Assembly (NCBI GenBank): GCA_018056045.1
Contig: JAGPGI010000026.1
Location: 1 to 14,636, forward strand
Length of the DNA: 14,636 nucleotides
DNA from: Paracoccus sp. (in: a-proteobacteria)
Lineage (GTDB): Bacteria; Pseudomonadota; Alphaproteobacteria; Rhodobacterales; Rhodobacteraceae
Direction: 5' to 3'
Shown: one piece after another, positions 14,211-14,636 of the stretch
Position numbering within the stretch: position 1 is the stretch's first letter
How the letters are laid out: each line of letters opens with the position of its first letter
Made by a program: the position numbers and the translations under genes
The notes under the pieces: model-generated
What the model was told of the DNA's origin: nothing
Databases searched by the model: none
The model's input: the letters and a program-made list of their open reading frames with translations, nothing else

Positions 14211-14283
14211 GTCGGGGCCGGATCTCTGGACCGGACCGACTTCCTCCCTGTTGGACTGCCGCGCCTTCGGGCGCGGCTTTTTT
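14211..14283 (+). ncRNA. Candidate small RNA with an anti-Shine-Dalgarno hairpin loop
   Basis: CCGAC (14236-14240) pairs with GTTGG (14250-14254; one G-U) to leave the 9-base loop TTCCTCCCT, which is complementary to ribosome binding sites. Upstream, GTCGG (14211-14215) could pair with the same CCGAC in a competing fold with inner CCGG/CCGG (14218-14221, 14231-14234). A perfect terminator follows at once. The layout recalls the CUUCCUCCC-loop sRNAs (CcsR/'cuckoo' type) of Rhodobacter, which as I remember usually have two such loops; here there is one. No good promoter was found between 14127 and 14210, and the 5' end is a guess. Confidence 0.35.
14258..14283 (+). terminator. Strong rho-independent terminator with UUCG loop, no protein gene upstream on its strand
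   Basis: GCCGCGCC (14258-14265), TTCG tetraloop (14266-14269), GGCGCGGC (14270-14277), then six T (14278-14283). It reads on the + strand, while the nearest gene upstream (12543-14126) is on the minus strand. This is the main ground for suspecting a transcript that starts between 14127 and 14240. Confidence 0.9.
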
Positions 14284-14328
14284 CGTTTTGGCAGCGCATT
14301 CTTACCATTTGGAAAAGATAAAGCGGAC

Positions 14329-14342
14329 ATATGGCAACATAT
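14329..14342. promoter_or_regulatory. Possible operator: ATATG-GCAA-CATAT
   Basis: A perfect 14-base inverted repeat with a 4-base centre, in an AT-rich patch 12 bases before the -35 of the promoter at 14355. Position suits an activator or repressor site. The binding protein is unknown. Confidence 0.35.
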
Positions 14343-14354
14343 CGATTAGTATAG

Positions 14355-14383
14355 TTGACGCATTGCAACGCTCAGCCTAGCTT
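14355..14383 (+). promoter_or_regulatory. Sigma-70-type promoter reading towards the window end
   Basis: TTGACG (14355-14360), 17 bases, TAGCTT (14378-14383). Transcription would begin near 14390. Between there and base 14636 no coding frame is convincing (a 51-codon Cys/Arg-rich frame at 14392-14547 lacks a ribosome site), so the transcript probably has a long leader and its gene begins beyond the window. Confidence 0.5.
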
Positions 14384-14636
14384 GCGACGCAATGATGACC
14401 GGCCAGTCCGGCAGGGAAGGAAATCTGGGGATCCGGGGCGGCTGTCTTACGCCTCGGGTCCCTTGCATTTCAGCCCATCGCCGCGCTTGCGGCAGCCAAT
14501 CCTCCCCCCTCTGCCGGCATGACCGGACCAAAGCAACCGGCCCCTGACGCCTGCCCCTTCATCATCGGCCGAGAAACGCAAAGGTGACACTGGGGCAAGG
14601 CGATCCGCCCTGACATTGCCGGATCGGCATGCTAGG
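14384..14636. other. Non-coding end of the window
   Basis: No gene is supported on either strand in these 253 bases. A small GCCGC-GCTT-GCGGC hairpin and a TCCTCCCCCC run lie near 14480-14515. An ATG at 14630 has no ribosome site ahead of it. Confidence 0.5.

Noticed and set aside
14127..14330. Earlier start for the HerA-like ATPase
   Set aside because: The added 68 residues are low-complexity, pass through the + strand terminator hairpin, and AGGAGA precedes ATG 14126.
14392..14547. 51-codon frame that could be leaderless from the promoter at 14355
   Set aside because: Cys/Arg/Gly-rich, no ribosome site, no family resemblance; position relative to the promoter alone is too little.
1..14636. 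CRISPR arrays, insertion sequences, prophage genes
   Set aside because: No regularly spaced repeats, transposase motifs, terminal inverted repeats or phage structural genes were seen. The only tandem repeat is the TGAAC array.

Overview
The window looks like chromosomal DNA from a high-G+C alphaproteobacterium of the Rhodobacteraceae, most like Paracoccus/Rhodobacter. The grounds are the strong G/C third-position codon use, the adjacent and divergent DUF6456 and DUF6477 proteins (families I know from Rhodobacterales), tRNA genes with encoded CCA, the infA-maf-RNase E/G-yacG order, and an intergenic G-run/C-run hairpin followed by TCAGGATATTT, a repeat style I associate with this group. The genus is an inference; no database search was possible.

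Layout. (1) 1-5271, + strand: the 3' end of a DUF2083 (ScfR/RamB-like) regulator; then, from its own TTGACA-N17-CATGAT promoter, a stand-alone CheY-like receiver, a small two-helix membrane protein and a large SLC5-transporter/STAC/histidine-kinase fusion with overlapping reading frames; then a FliM/FliN-like SPOA protein. This is a nutrient-sensing two-component cassette of the CbrA/CrbS type, but its response regulator has no output domain. (2) 5404-7735, + strand: a compact block with infA (IF-1), maf (NTP pyrophosphatase; start codon problematic), a short RNase E/G without its zinc-link, yacG (zinc-binding gyrase inhibitor) and tRNA-Phe(GAA). (3) 7736-8840: a less GC-rich stretch that holds a cold shock protein, a TGAAC tandem repeat, a rho-independent terminator and about 490 bases with no recognisable gene. 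(4) 8841-10739: tRNA-Leu(CAA) (-), a hairpin repeat, lipA (-) with a good promoter, a divergent Prx5-type peroxiredoxin (+), and a strong terminator. (5) 10765-14126: a DUF6456 HTH protein (-), divergent from a DUF6477 protein (+), whose 3' end overlaps that of a convergent HerA-like ATPase (-). (6) 14127-14636: no protein gene is supported. It has a textbook + strand terminator preceded by a small hairpin whose loop carries an anti-Shine-Dalgarno UUCCUCCC sequence (possible sRNA), and a + strand promoter with an inverted repeat just upstream, probably serving something beyond the window edge.

Most genes are ordinary housekeeping genes. The points most worth a second look are the possible anti-SD sRNA at 14211-14283; the output-less receiver plus kinase followed by a FliM-like protein; the maf gene whose conserved N-terminus lies upstream of every standard start codon in its frame; and the short RNase E/G that ends where its zinc-link would begin and is followed at once by a free-standing zinc-ribbon gene.
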